Source: Leucobacter sp.
Lineage (GTDB): Bacteria > Actinomycetota > Actinomycetes > Actinomycetales > Microbacteriaceae
Length of the DNA: 9,767 nt
Assembly: GCA_012510755.1 (NCBI GenBank)
Contig: JAAZHL010000227.1
Coordinates: 1 to 9,767, forward strand
Reading direction: 5' to 3'
In this document: piece by piece, positions 1 through 6,430 of the stretch
How the letters are laid out: every line of letters begins with the position of its first letter
Numbering within the stretch: position 1 is the first letter of the stretch
Translations under genes and position numbers: made by a program
Notes under the pieces: model-generated
The model's input: the letters and a program-made list of their open reading frames with translations, nothing else
What the model was told of the DNA's origin: nothing
Databases searched by the model: none

Positions 1-2343
1 GGCCCCCATCATCGCAACATACGCATACGAGATGGGCAGCACCCCTGCAGAACCTAAGAGTGTAGCAACAACGGGCACCCCGTCGGCCGTGGCTGGCCCA
101 CCATCTGCCTCGCCTTGCTGCCAACCGATGGGGTCGCCCGGCAAATATGGTGCGAGATGCGCAGCGACGGCGACCGGGCCGACACCTGGGCCGCCACCGC
201 CGTGCGGAATCGCAAACGTCTTGTGCAGGTTCAGGTGTGACACGTCGCCACCAAACTCACCGGGCTTTGCGATGCCGACGAGCGCGTTCATGTTCGCCCC
301 GTCGATGTATACCTGCCCACCGGCAGCATGTACCAGGTCACAGACCTCTCGCACATCGTCGTCATAGACGCCGTAGGTTGACGGATAGGTGATCATGATC
401 ACAGCGAGTTGCTCGCGGTTGGCCGCAACCTTTGCCTCGAGGTCTGCCATGTCGATGTGGCCGCTCTCGGTGTTTGCGACCACCACCACGCGCATGCCTG
501 CGAGCACCGCTGAGGCAGCATTCGTGCCATGCGCCGACGCCGGAATCAGGCACACGTCGCGCTCGGCCGCCCCGTTCGCCAGATGGTAGCGACGAATCGC
601 GAGCAGGCCGGCGTATTCGCCCTGCGACCCGGCGTTCGGCTGCAATGAGATCGCGGCATAGCCGGTGATCTCAACGAGCCAATTCTCGAGTCTCGAGATC
701 AATTCTCGCCAACCGGCGCTCTGGTCTGCGGGCACATACGGGTGAATACCCGCGAACTCGGGCCAAGAGATTGATTCCATCTCAGCTGCCGAATTGAGCT
801 TCATGGTGCACGAGCCGAGCGGAATCATGGTTCGGTCAAGTGCGAGGTCGCGGTCAGACAGCCTGCGCAGATAGCGCATCATTTGGGTTTCGCTGCGTAC
901 CGTGTTGAAGATCGGGTGAGTCAGGTAGTCACTTGTGCGCACGAGGATCGGGGCGAATGCGTAGTCGGTATCGCGCCCGTCATTCGCGCCCACCGCACCA
1001 TTCTGCGCATCAGCCACAGAATTCACTCCAAACGCGGCGGCGACCGCCGACACGTGCGCGTCCGTCGTTGTTTCATCGCATGAAACGCCGACGGTATCGG
1101 CGTCGATGAAGCGCAGATTAACACCCGACGCAAGGGCGGCCTGCATGACCTCTTGTGCGTCACCCGGTACCTTCGCGACGATGGTGTCGAAGAACGAGTC
1201 GGTGACGAGTTCGATGTCGGCACCCCGCAATGCTGCGGCGAGCGCGCGAGCATGACCGTGCACGCGAGTGGCAATGGCTTTGAGTCCCTCTGGGCCGTGA
1301 TAGACGGCATACATTGAGGCCGTGATGGCGAGCAGTGCCTGCGCTGTGCAGATGTTGCTGGTCGCCTTCTCGCGGCGAATGTGCTGCTCGCGAGTTTGTA
1401 GCGCAAGTCGGTAGGCCGGTACGCCCTGCTGGTCTTTTGAGACTCCCACGAGTCGCCCGGGAATCGCTCGTTCGAGGCCCTCGCGCACGGCAAAGTAGGC
1501 AGCGTGCGGCCCGCCGAAGAACAGCGGCACGCCAAAGCGCTGAGTGTTGCCCACTGCGATGTCTGCCCCCTGTTCGCCGGGGGCCACGATCAGTGTGAGC
1601 GCAAGCAAGTCAGCGACGACCGTCACCATAGCGCCGCGTGCTTTCGCTGCGGCAATAGTCTGGCTGTGGTCGACGACCGCGCCGTTGCTGCCTGGTTGCT
1701 GCAGCACGATGCCATTGATCTCACCCTCGGGCAGCCCTGCCGACAAATCGGCTACCTCGACTTCGAAACCGAGCGCTTCGGCCCGGCCACGCACGACCGC
1801 GATCGTTTGTTCGAACAGGTTCGCGTCGAGCACGGTCTTGCCGTTCGCCGTCTGACGGTTGGCTCGCCGCATGAGCAACACTGCCTCTGCCGTTGCCGAG
1901 CTTTCGTCGAGCATTGAGGCGTTCGCGATGGGCAAAGCCGTGAGATCGGCGACCATGGTCTGAAAGTTCAGCAGAGCTTCGAGGCGGCCCTGCGAAATTT
2001 CGGGCTGGTATGGCGTGTATGCGGTGTACCAGGCTGGGTTTTCGAGCACGCCGCGCAGGATGACCGGTGGCGTGAAGGTGTCGTAGAAGCCCTGCCCGAT
2101 CATTTGCGTGTGCAGCTGGTTCATGTTTGCGAGTGAACGCAGGTCGGCGAGAATCTCTTCTTCTCTCAGGGCAGGCGGCAGGTTGAGCTCATTCTGCGTG
2201 CGAATAGTCTGCGGCACTGCTGCGTCGACGAGCTCTTGCACACTCGTGTAGCCAACGGTTGCGAGCATTGCCTCACGGTCAGCGTGGCTGGTCACGCCAA
2301 TGTGCCTGCGTTCAAACGCAGAGAGATCGAGCTGTGTGGTCAA
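1..2343 (-). CDS. gcvP: Glycine dehydrogenase (aminomethyl-transferring), P-protein of the glycine cleavage system, C-terminus cut off by window edge
   Basis: This is the pyridoxal-phosphate decarboxylase of the glycine cleavage system. It decarboxylates glycine in the cytoplasm and passes the aminomethyl group to the lipoyl arm of GcvH. The frame stays open for 781 codons. It opens with a RRHIG segment (residues 12-16), has GNTQRFGVPLFFGGPHA in the N-terminal half-domain, and the cofactor-binding segment NLHKTF with Lys708, followed by the glycine-rich HGGGGPGVGP loop. The last visible residues (LPISYAYVAMMG) match the conserved part near residue 780 of a family of about 950, so roughly 170 residues are missing. 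The TTG start is chosen because GGAGG lies 5 nt upstream and the first residues align with the family; no ATG or GTG fits better. A tandem glycine riboswitch lies directly upstream. No gcvT or gcvH is in view; they may lie beyond the left edge or elsewhere. Confidence 0.97.
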   Translation of the reverse strand, partial: MTTQLDLSAFERRHIGVTSHADREAMLATVGYTSVQELVDAAVPQTIRTQNELNLPPALREEEILADLRSLANMNQLHTQMIGQGFYDTFTPPVILRGVLENPAWYTAYTPYQPEISQGRLEALLNFQTMVADLTALPIANASMLDESSATAEAVLLMRRANRQTANGKTVLDANLFEQTIAVVRGRAEALGFEVEVADLSAGLPEGEINGIVLQQPGSNGAVVDHSQTIAAAKARGAMVTVVADLLALTLIVAPGEQGADIAVGNTQRFGVPLFFGGPHAAYFAVREGLERAIPGRLVGVSKDQQGVPAYRLALQTREQHIRREKATSNICTAQALLAITASMYAVYHGPEGLKAIATRVHGHARALAAALRGADIELVTDSFFDTIVAKVPGDAQEVMQAALASGVNLRFIDADTVGVSCDETTTDAHVSAVAAAFGVNSVADAQNGAVGANDGRDTDYAFAPILVRTSDYLTHPIFNTVRSETQMMRYLRRLSDRDLALDRTMIPLGSCTMKLNSAAEMESISWPEFAGIHPYVPADQSAGWRELISRLENWLVEITGYAAISLQPNAGSQGEYAGLLAIRRYHLANGAAERDVCLIPASAHGTNAASAVLAGMRVVVVANTESGHIDMADLEAKVAANREQLAVIMITYPSTYGVYDDDVREVCDLVHAAGGQVYIDGANMNALVGIAKPGEFGGDVSHLNLHKTFAIPHGGGGPGVGPVAVAAHLAPYLPGDPIGWQQGEADGGPATADGVPVVATLLGSAGVLPISYAYVAMMGA

Positions 2344-2392
2344 GAGAACCTCCGAGAGCGGGTCGCGCGCGACAAAATAGGGGTTCTCCCCG
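2344..2392 (-). promoter_or_regulatory. Probable expression platform of the glycine riboswitch, including the gcvP ribosome binding site
   Basis: In the minus-strand RNA, AGAGCGGG (2396-2389) can pair with CCCGCTCT (2362-2355). The adjacent GAGAACC (2388-2382) can pair with GGTTCTC (2350-2344), which contains the last two bases of the GGAGG ribosome binding site and the spacer to the TTG. The two pairings interleave, so they either exclude each other or form a pseudoknot. The first shares AGAG with the closing helix of aptamer II, giving a route from glycine binding to ribosome access. A short GGGG-AGAA-CCCC hairpin followed by TATTTT (2391-2374) is a weaker terminator-like alternative. Which state is on cannot be decided by eye. 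Confidence 0.55.
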
Positions 2393-2562
2393 CTCTGTAG
2401 CTTGACCTGAGAGATTCGGGCAGTGTGCCCTTGCACCTTCGGTGAGCGAGCAAGCTCGCTTCTTTTCAGAGTTGCCTCACCACTGCGGTACGGGTGCCTG
2501 AGAGATTCCCGGGGAGGGATTGCTCCTACGGCGCTGATGTCTGGCATCAGACTCTCCCGCAG
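2393..2562 (-). promoter_or_regulatory. Tandem glycine riboswitch (aptamers I and II) in the gcvP leader
   Basis: Two glycine aptamers lie in tandem on the minus strand. Aptamer I (2562-2483) is closed by CTGCGG (2562-2557) pairing with CCGCAG (2488-2483). It contains GGGAGAG, a CTGATG/CATCAG hairpin, the core GCGCCGTAGGAGCAA and the signature AATCTCTCAGGCA. Aptamer II (2471-2393) is closed by CTCTG (2471-2467) pairing with CAGAG (2397-2393). It contains a 7-bp AGCGAGC/GCTCGCT hairpin, CACCGAAGGTGCAA, a GGGCA/TGCCC hairpin and AATCTCTCAGGTCAA. These conserved blocks and their order define the Rfam glycine riboswitch class, which commonly controls gcv operons, and the next gene is gcvP. Glycine probably raises gcvP expression, as in other gcv leaders; that direction is inferred. 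Confidence 0.95.
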
Positions 2563-2595
2563 CGGCCCAAACGGCCGATATTCAGATGTGCCGTC

Positions 2596-2604
2596 AGTTT
2601 AGCA
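2596..2604 (-). promoter_or_regulatory. Candidate extended -10 promoter for the gcvP riboswitch leader
   Basis: The minus strand reads TGCTAAACT, an extended -10 (TG-N-TAAACT) with no good -35 about 17 nt upstream. A start about 7 nt downstream would place the transcript's 5' end near 2589, some 27 nt before the closing helix of aptamer I. That position suits a riboswitch leader. The 328-bp gap between the dxr stop and gcvP contains nothing else I can call apart from the aptamers and the expression platform. Confidence 0.4.
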
Positions 2605-2671
2605 GCAAGACTCGGCAAGGTGGCGGGATAGGTGAAAGCGTGGAGTTCGCGTGCAGCCTACCCAGGCGAGC

Positions 2672-3760
2672 TCAGTTGCGAACAGTCGCGATGGCGCGTT
2701 GCGCTGCCGCCCGGGCGGCCCGTTCAGCATCGGCGAGGGTCTCGAGCGTCAATTGCGCAGGCGCCGTATGACTTTCGACCACGCCACGCACCACATCAAC
2801 AATGTCAGTGAACGAAATGCGGCCCGCATGAAAGGCTTCGACTGCCTCTTCATTTGCGGCGTTGTAGGCTGCCGCAAATGTGCTGCCCGCAAGACCTGCC
2901 CGCTTGGCAAGCCGCACGGCGGGGAATGATTCGTCATCGAGCGGCTCGAACTGCCAGGTCTGGGCCGTCGTCCAATCGAGTTGCGGGCCAACTCCGCTGA
3001 CCCGTTTACCCCAATCAAGCGAGAGCGCGATGGGCACTCGCATGTCGGGTGGTGACGCCTGTGCAATCGTCGAGCCATCAACAAACTCGACCATCGAATG
3101 CACGATTGATTGCGGGTGCACCACCACCTCGATGTCGTTGTATGAGATGCCGAACAACAGATGCGCCTCAATGACTTCGAGACCCTTATTGATGAGGGTC
3201 GCAGAGTTTGTCGAGATGACCTTACCCATAGTCCAGGTGGGATGCTGCACCGCCTGCGCCGGGGTGACACCGCGCAGCTTCTGTGGACTATACCCGCGGA
3301 ATGGTCCGCCGCTCGCGGTCAGAATCAGGCGCCGCACTTCGGTGCGTTCGCCCGCTCGTAGCGCCTGCGCGATGGCCGAGTGTTCACTGTCGACCGGAAC
3401 TATCTGTCCGGGTTTCGCGGCGCGGGTGCCCAGTTCGCCACCGACGATGAGCGACTCTTTATTCGCGAGCGCGAGTGTGCGGCCCGCGGCGAGCGCCGCG
3501 AGCGTGGGCCCCAAACCGACCGACCCCGTAATGCCGTTGAGCACCACATCGCATTCCACGTCGCGCACCAGCTGCGTGGCCTCTTCGATGCCGAGTGCCG
3601 TGTGTTCGACGTCGAACATTTCGGCCTGTTCGTGTAGCCGGTCAGCGTTGCTGCCAGCGGCGAGCCCCACCACTCGAAACCGTTGGGGGTTTGAGCGAAT
3701 GACGTCGAGCGTTTGCTCGCCAATCGACCCGGTCGATCCTAGAACTATGACCCTACGCAT
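2672..3760 (-). CDS. dxr: 1-deoxy-D-xylulose 5-phosphate reductoisomerase
   Basis: DXR performs the second step of the non-mevalonate (MEP) isoprenoid pathway in the cytoplasm, converting DXP to 2-C-methyl-D-erythritol 4-phosphate with NADPH and a divalent metal. The 362-residue protein has all the expected marks: the NADPH loop GSTGSIG (8-14), ANKES (99-103), the metal ligands Asp124 and Glu126 in PVDSEHSA, Ser150-Gly-Gly, the flexible-loop motif HPTWTMGK (173-180), and NSATLINKGLEVIEAH (185-200) with Glu195 as the third metal ligand. HPQSIVHSMVEF (215-226) follows. It appears full length, at the short end for the family. The ATG at 3760 puts the NADPH loop at the usual distance from the N-terminus. 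A CAGAAT hexamer 7 nt upstream and no well-placed Shine-Dalgarno site suggest leaderless translation. gcvP follows on the same strand behind its own riboswitch, and no other MEP gene is adjacent in view. Confidence 0.97.
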   Translation of the reverse strand: MRRVIVLGSTGSIGEQTLDVIRSNPQRFRVVGLAAGSNADRLHEQAEMFDVEHTALGIEEATQLVRDVECDVVLNGITGSVGLGPTLAALAAGRTLALANKESLIVGGELGTRAAKPGQIVPVDSEHSAIAQALRAGERTEVRRLILTASGGPFRGYSPQKLRGVTPAQAVQHPTWTMGKVISTNSATLINKGLEVIEAHLLFGISYNDIEVVVHPQSIVHSMVEFVDGSTIAQASPPDMRVPIALSLDWGKRVSGVGPQLDWTTAQTWQFEPLDDESFPAVRLAKRAGLAGSTFAAAYNAANEEAVEAFHAGRISFTDIVDVVRGVVESHTAPAQLTLETLADAERAARAAAQRAIATVRN

Positions 3761-3767
3761 GCCTTAC

Positions 3768-3773
3768 ATTCTG
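3768..3773 (-). promoter_or_regulatory. Candidate -10 element for leaderless dxr
   Basis: The minus strand has CAGAAT ending 7 nt before the dxr ATG. The spacing suits a leaderless transcript whose first base is at or near the start codon. Similar hexamers sit at the same distance before three other genes here. No convincing -35 is visible. Confidence 0.35.
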
Positions 3774-3792
3774 CCGTGTTTACGCGGCAAGA

Positions 3793-3861
3793 GCCACGGG
3801 CAACGGAAAGAGCCACGGCCATCGCGACAGCGCGCCGATGACCGTGGCTAGTGACCGTGGC
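3793..3861 (-). terminator. Nested hairpin downstream of the FKBP lipoprotein gene, likely terminator
   Basis: An inner stem pairs AGCCACGG (3811-3818) with CCGTGGCT (3842-3849), continues after one mismatch with CATCG (3820-3824) and CGATG (3836-3840), and closes on an 11-nt loop. A second copy of each arm lies outside it: GCCACGG (3793-3799) and CCGTGGC (3855-3861). The inner arms alone give 13 base pairs. The structure begins 10 nt past the TAA of the lipoprotein gene and lies between it and dxr. It has no T-tract, which is common for actinobacterial terminators. Because it is nearly symmetric it could act on either strand, but only the minus strand has genes here. Confidence 0.55.
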
Positions 3862-3870
3862 AAGCGAGCG

Positions 3871-4779
3871 TTAGGCGACGCTCACGAGTTGCAGCACGAA
3901 GGTGCGCGTCATGCCGTCGTTGTAGCCAAGTTCAGAGGGCATGGTCACCAAAATCGTTGAGCCGATCTTCTGGCCCACCATCGCCTGCGTGAAACCACTG
4001 ATGAGCGCACCCTCTGCGGTGCTGAACTGAATACCGGTCTCGCTCCAGTTGCCGTCAAAGCGTACGGCACCGTCCCAGTCAACACCGACGTAGTTCGTCA
4101 TGATGTTCTGGTCGGCCTCGACGACCGGGCCATCGCCCTCGACGAGCACCTCGATCTCGAGTTCGGCGGGCGGTTCCATGCACGCCGGGATCGTAATCAC
4201 TGGCTCGGTCGTACCGTCACCCAAGTCGACCTCAGGGAAGTTCGCATCTCGTGGGGTCAATGCTTCACACGCCTCGAGAAAGTCGAAGACCAGCACGAAG
4301 CTGTCGGTGTCTTCCATACCTACGTTCACGCCGCCACCAGCACCGAGCACCTCTACCACGGGGGCTACTGCAGCGACCCGGTCGCCAAACGACGAGCAGT
4401 TAATGATGTCAAACGCCCATGGTTCGATCTGGTCAGTGTCGTAGACGAGGTCGATCTGCTGGCTGTTGAGCACATCGCCGCTCGTGCCATTAATGTAGGT
4501 CACCATCGTCGAAATCTCGTCACCGGCCTGCACGACTTCGCCGTCACCCTGAATCAGCACCGAGCGTTCGAGCGCATCAGCGGTCACGGGCACGTCAGAA
4601 GCCAGCGTCACCGCAGTGCCAAAGTCGCCCTCGATTTTCAATGCGCTGCTCGCCGCGCCCGCGGGAGTGCAGTCGACACCGCTCGGGCCGGTGGTCGGCT
4701 CTGAGCTGCTGCAAGCGGCAAGCAGAGTGCTCACCAGGGCAATCGGCATGAGTGCGAGTAGGGCGCGGTTGCGTTTCAC
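3871..4779 (-). CDS. Exported lipoprotein with FKBP-type peptidyl-prolyl cis-trans isomerase domain
   Basis: The 302-residue product has a basic N-terminus (MKRNR), a hydrophobic stretch and a lipobox LAAC ending at Cys23, so it should be a lipid-anchored protein on the outer face of the membrane. Residues about 206-302 form an FKBP domain: a VLVEGDGPVV strand, NYVGVDWDG (229-237), RFDGNW, the hallmark LISGFTQAMVGQKIGS (259-274) and LGYND (284-288). The domain is expected to isomerise prolyl bonds and help fold secreted proteins. Residues about 46-170 look like a second, degenerate FKBP-like domain with the same opening (VLIQGDGEVVQAGDEI) but without the pocket signature. Four further cysteines (37, 128, 171, 200) could form disulfides. 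The GTG start is supported by GAGGA 5 nt upstream. A -10-like CAGAAT about 50 nt upstream suggests its own promoter. Activity of the first domain is doubtful. Confidence 0.9.
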   Translation of the reverse strand: MKRNRALLALMPIALVSTLLAACSSSEPTTGPSGVDCTPAGAASSALKIEGDFGTAVTLASDVPVTADALERSVLIQGDGEVVQAGDEISTMVTYINGTSGDVLNSQQIDLVYDTDQIEPWAFDIINCSSFGDRVAAVAPVVEVLGAGGGVNVGMEDTDSFVLVFDFLEACEALTPRDANFPEVDLGDGTTEPVITIPACMEPPAELEIEVLVEGDGPVVEADQNIMTNYVGVDWDGAVRFDGNWSETGIQFSTAEGALISGFTQAMVGQKIGSTILVTMPSELGYNDGMTRTFVLQLVSVA

Positions 4780-4828
4780 TGGAATCCTCTTCGGCTAGGT
4801 CACTGCGCAGGTTGCCGCGCACTCGCCT

Positions 4829-4834
4829 ATTCTG
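4829..4834 (-). promoter_or_regulatory. Candidate -10 element of the FKBP lipoprotein gene
   Basis: The minus strand reads GCAGAATAGG with CAGAAT at 4834-4829, the same hexamer seen before dxr and the dsbA-like gene. Initiation near 4822 would give a leader of about 40 nt containing the GAGGA ribosome binding site. No clear -35 is present. The 194-bp gap between the neighbouring genes also holds a weak imperfect hairpin (4865-4892) that might end the upstream transcript. Confidence 0.35.
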
Positions 4835-4973
4835 CACCACGACCCTCGGGGCTTGCTGTGCGCACCGGCGGCGCAGTTCATGCGTTCACCGGCCAAGAAC
4901 TTGCGCACACGGATGCCGTCAGCAGCGACTGAGCGTGACCAGCAAGCACAAGTTGGTAATGTCGCCTACAACG

Positions 4974-5456
4974 TCACTGGGCGGCACGTGAAGTTGTTGC
5001 TACGAGGATCGCCCTGCCCGCCTGCACCGAGGCCACAAGCAGCAACACCATCGTGATGACATCGCACGCAATATAGATGTAGTGCCACGGCGACTGGCCC
5101 GGTTCTGCACCGGCCAACACCAAATCGGTTCGGGCGTTCAGCGGCGGCCGCACGACCGCCAATTTGAACAGAAAGACCACGAGCAGGCCACCCCAGACCC
5201 AGAGACGCTGGGCCGAGAGACGAGCTTGTGTCGGGAAGAACGCGAGCAAGGTGTAGGCCAGAAGAATCAGCCCCTCAGCCAGGTTGAGCGCGGCAAACAC
5301 CAGCCTACCGATGCCAAGTCCGAGCGGAATCGTGATGCCGGGGGCCTGGAACTTCAGTGGCGCCTCGATGAAGCTAATCGCCGCCACCATGCCGAACCAC
5401 AGAATTGGCAGGGCGAAACGCCACAGTTCAACTTTGAGAGTTCTCGCCAACATCAT
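4974..5456 (-). CDS. Small four-helix integral membrane protein of unknown function
   Basis: I do not recognise this family with confidence; it loosely recalls four-helix DUF4149/TMEM205-like proteins. The 160-residue product has probable helices at about 12-30, 51-74, 85-103 and 127-147. Charged or polar residues lie in or at the helix ends: Glu31 in FIEAPLKF, Arg51, Asn58, Glu61, Lys98, His125 in PWHYIY, and Asp132. A glycine- and proline-rich loop (PGITIPLGLGIGR) joins helices 1 and 2. The start chosen is the first of two adjacent ATGs (5456). A frame-internal ATG at 5531 would add 25 arginine-rich residues lying inside rsmI and is less likely. The gene overlaps the last 29 bp of rsmI in a different frame, with a weak AGAAAGAAG ribosome binding site, so translation is probably coupled to rsmI. 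The family name is uncertain, but the gene call is firm. Confidence 0.85.
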   Translation of the reverse strand: MMLARTLKVELWRFALPILWFGMVAAISFIEAPLKFQAPGITIPLGLGIGRLVFAALNLAEGLILLAYTLLAFFPTQARLSAQRLWVWGGLLVVFLFKLAVVRPPLNARTDLVLAGAEPGQSPWHYIYIACDVITMVLLLVASVQAGRAILVATTSRAAQ

Positions 5457-6282
5457 CGCTTCTTTCTGTCTTGGCCGTGAGCGCGGCCGCGTAGAGGTCA
5501 CGTGCTGACAAGCCGCTCGCCTCTGCGACACCTTTCACGGCATCTTTCATGCGCTCACCGGCGGCAACTCGGTCGTGCACCTCAGCGAGTGCTGCAGCTG
5601 CTGAAAGCGTGCCAGGCTCTGCGCCAGCCACGACGAGCACGATCTCACCACGCACGCCATCGGTAGCCCACTGTGCCAGCTCTTTCAGGCTGCCCCGTTT
5701 CACTTCTTCGTGCAGTTTGGTGAGTTCTCGACAGACTGCGGCCTGCCTGTCTTCGCCAAACTGTGCCGCAAAGGCGGTGAGTGCGCTCGCGATGCGTGAG
5801 GGTGCTTCAAAGAACACCATCGTGCGTGGCTCTGTAGCGAGTTCGCTCAGCAGGCGTTGCCGCTCACCCTGTTTTCGCGGCACAAAACCCTCAAACGTAA
5901 AGCGGTCAGTTGGCAGGCCCGCAACCGCGAGTGCCGTGATAACCGCACTCGGCCCGGGAATCGCGCTCACCTGCACCCCCCGCTCAGCCGCGAGCTGCAC
6001 CACCCGAAAGCCGGGGTCAGACACCGTCGGCATTCCCGCATCGCTCACCAGCAACACTTCGTCTCTGGCAGCACGCTCGACAATGCTCTCGGCTCGGGCT
6101 CGCTCGTTGTGATCATGCAAAGCGATGAGCTCTGGGCGGGCAGAGATGCCCAAGAGGCGCAGCAGCTGCGCGGTGTGCCGTGTGTCCTCAGCCGCAATGA
6201 CATCGGCCGTTTCAAATGCCTCGCGCAAGCGGGGCGACGCGTCTGCGAGGTTACCGATGGGAGTCGCAGCGAGCCAGAGCAT
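5428..6282 (-). CDS. rsmI: 16S rRNA (cytidine(1402)-2'-O)-methyltransferase
   Basis: RsmI methylates the ribose 2'-OH of C1402 in the decoding centre of 16S rRNA, using S-adenosylmethionine. The 284-residue protein carries the family motifs in order: ATPIGN (6-11), AEDTRH (31-36), VSDAGMPTVSDPG (79-91), the SAM-binding IPGPSA (108-113), GFVPRK (132-137), FFEAPSR (157-163), CRELTKLHEE (184-193) and RGEIVLVV (211-218). Length is normal and no residue expected from these motifs is missing. The ATG at 6282 places ATPIGN at the usual distance from the N-terminus. A TAGCAT hexamer lies 6 nt upstream, suggesting a leaderless start, although GGAG also sits very close to the ATG. It is divergent from the dsbA-like gene and overlaps the small membrane protein gene at its 3' end, forming a two-gene unit. 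Confidence 0.97.
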   Translation of the reverse strand: MLWLAATPIGNLADASPRLREAFETADVIAAEDTRHTAQLLRLLGISARPELIALHDHNERARAESIVERAARDEVLLVSDAGMPTVSDPGFRVVQLAAERGVQVSAIPGPSAVITALAVAGLPTDRFTFEGFVPRKQGERQRLLSELATEPRTMVFFEAPSRIASALTAFAAQFGEDRQAAVCRELTKLHEEVKRGSLKELAQWATDGVRGEIVLVVAGAEPGTLSAAAALAEVHDRVAAGERMKDAVKGVAEASGLSARDLYAAALTAKTERSDDVGENSQS

Positions 6283-6288
6283 GTCTCC

Positions 6289-6294
6289 ATGCTA
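6289..6294 (-). promoter_or_regulatory. Candidate -10 element of rsmI
   Basis: The minus strand has TAGCAT, matching the actinobacterial TANNNT consensus, ending 6 nt before the rsmI ATG. A GTGACC element 15 nt further upstream is a weak -35 match. The spacing implies a leaderless or nearly leaderless transcript. Confidence 0.45.
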
Positions 6295-6310
6295 CGCCTG
6301 AAGCAGCGGG

Positions 6311-6356
6311 GTCACGCCCAGACCCGTTCGCGGGCACGTCACCGCGACGGCGTGAC
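6311..6356. repeat. Inverted repeat GTCACGCC/GGCGTGAC enclosing a small hairpin in the rsmI/dsbA-like divergent region
   Basis: GTCACGCC at 6311-6318 is exactly complementary to GGCGTGAC at 6349-6356. Between them a CCCG-TTCG-CGGG hairpin lies at 6323-6334. The element sits just upstream of the rsmI promoter, in a 148-bp stretch containing no gene. It could be a protein binding site or a DNA/RNA structure; nothing decides between them. Confidence 0.4.
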
Positions 6357-6382
6357 GGCAGGCTGGTGCGCACGTATGGCGG

Positions 6383-6402
6383 TGCCAGCTCACGGCCTGG
6401 CA
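6383..6402. promoter_or_regulatory. Palindrome TGCCAG-N8-CTGGCA over the expected -35 region of the dsbA-like gene
   Basis: Two perfect 6-bp half sites are separated by 8 nt. The right half overlaps where a -35 element would lie for the -10-like CAGAAT at 6418-6423. This is the usual place and form of a dimeric regulator's operator. The regulator is unknown, and no regulator gene is in the window. Confidence 0.4.
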
Positions 6403-6417
6403 TACACCTTCGCCTGA

Positions 6418-6423
6418 CAGAAT
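6418..6423 (+). promoter_or_regulatory. Candidate -10 element of the dsbA-like gene
   Basis: CAGAAT ends 7 nt before the ATG, the same hexamer and spacing as at dxr. There is no Shine-Dalgarno site, suggesting leaderless translation. The -35 region holds no consensus and is covered by the TGCCAG palindrome. Confidence 0.4.
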
Positions 6424-6430
6424 AGACGGC

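Noticed and set aside
683..710. Cluster of CTCGAG and TTCTCG words within gcvP
   Set aside because: It falls in a conserved coding stretch and is explained by codon usage (LEN, ISRLE); no regular spacing.
1023..1535. 170-codon minus-strand open frame inside gcvP
   Set aside because: It is out of frame with gcvP on the same strand. The gcvP frame is uninterrupted and conserved here.
2656..2667. GCCT-GGGT-AGGC hairpin just after the dxr stop
   Set aside because: Only 4 bp and no T-tract; such short hairpins are expected by chance in GC-rich DNA.
2880..3851. Long open frame (323 codons) on the plus strand
   Set aside because: It lies almost wholly antisense to dxr, whose conserved catalytic motifs fix the coding strand. 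The product is a low-complexity Ser/Arg/Pro/Ala sequence with no domain.
4865..4892. Imperfect hairpin (CCGG/CCGG outside CGCA/TGCG) downstream of the membrane protein gene
   Set aside because: Two 4-bp stems separated by unequal bulges and no T-tract; too weak to call a terminator.
5457..5531. N-terminal extension of the small membrane protein to the ATG at 5531
   Set aside because: The added 25 residues are arginine-rich, lie wholly within rsmI and precede a natural membrane-protein start (MMLARTLKVELW).
5549..6417. Plus-strand open frames opposite rsmI (187 and 186 codons)
   Set aside because: These are antisense shadows of rsmI caused by high GC. They show no recognisable motifs, and rsmI is intact on the other strand.
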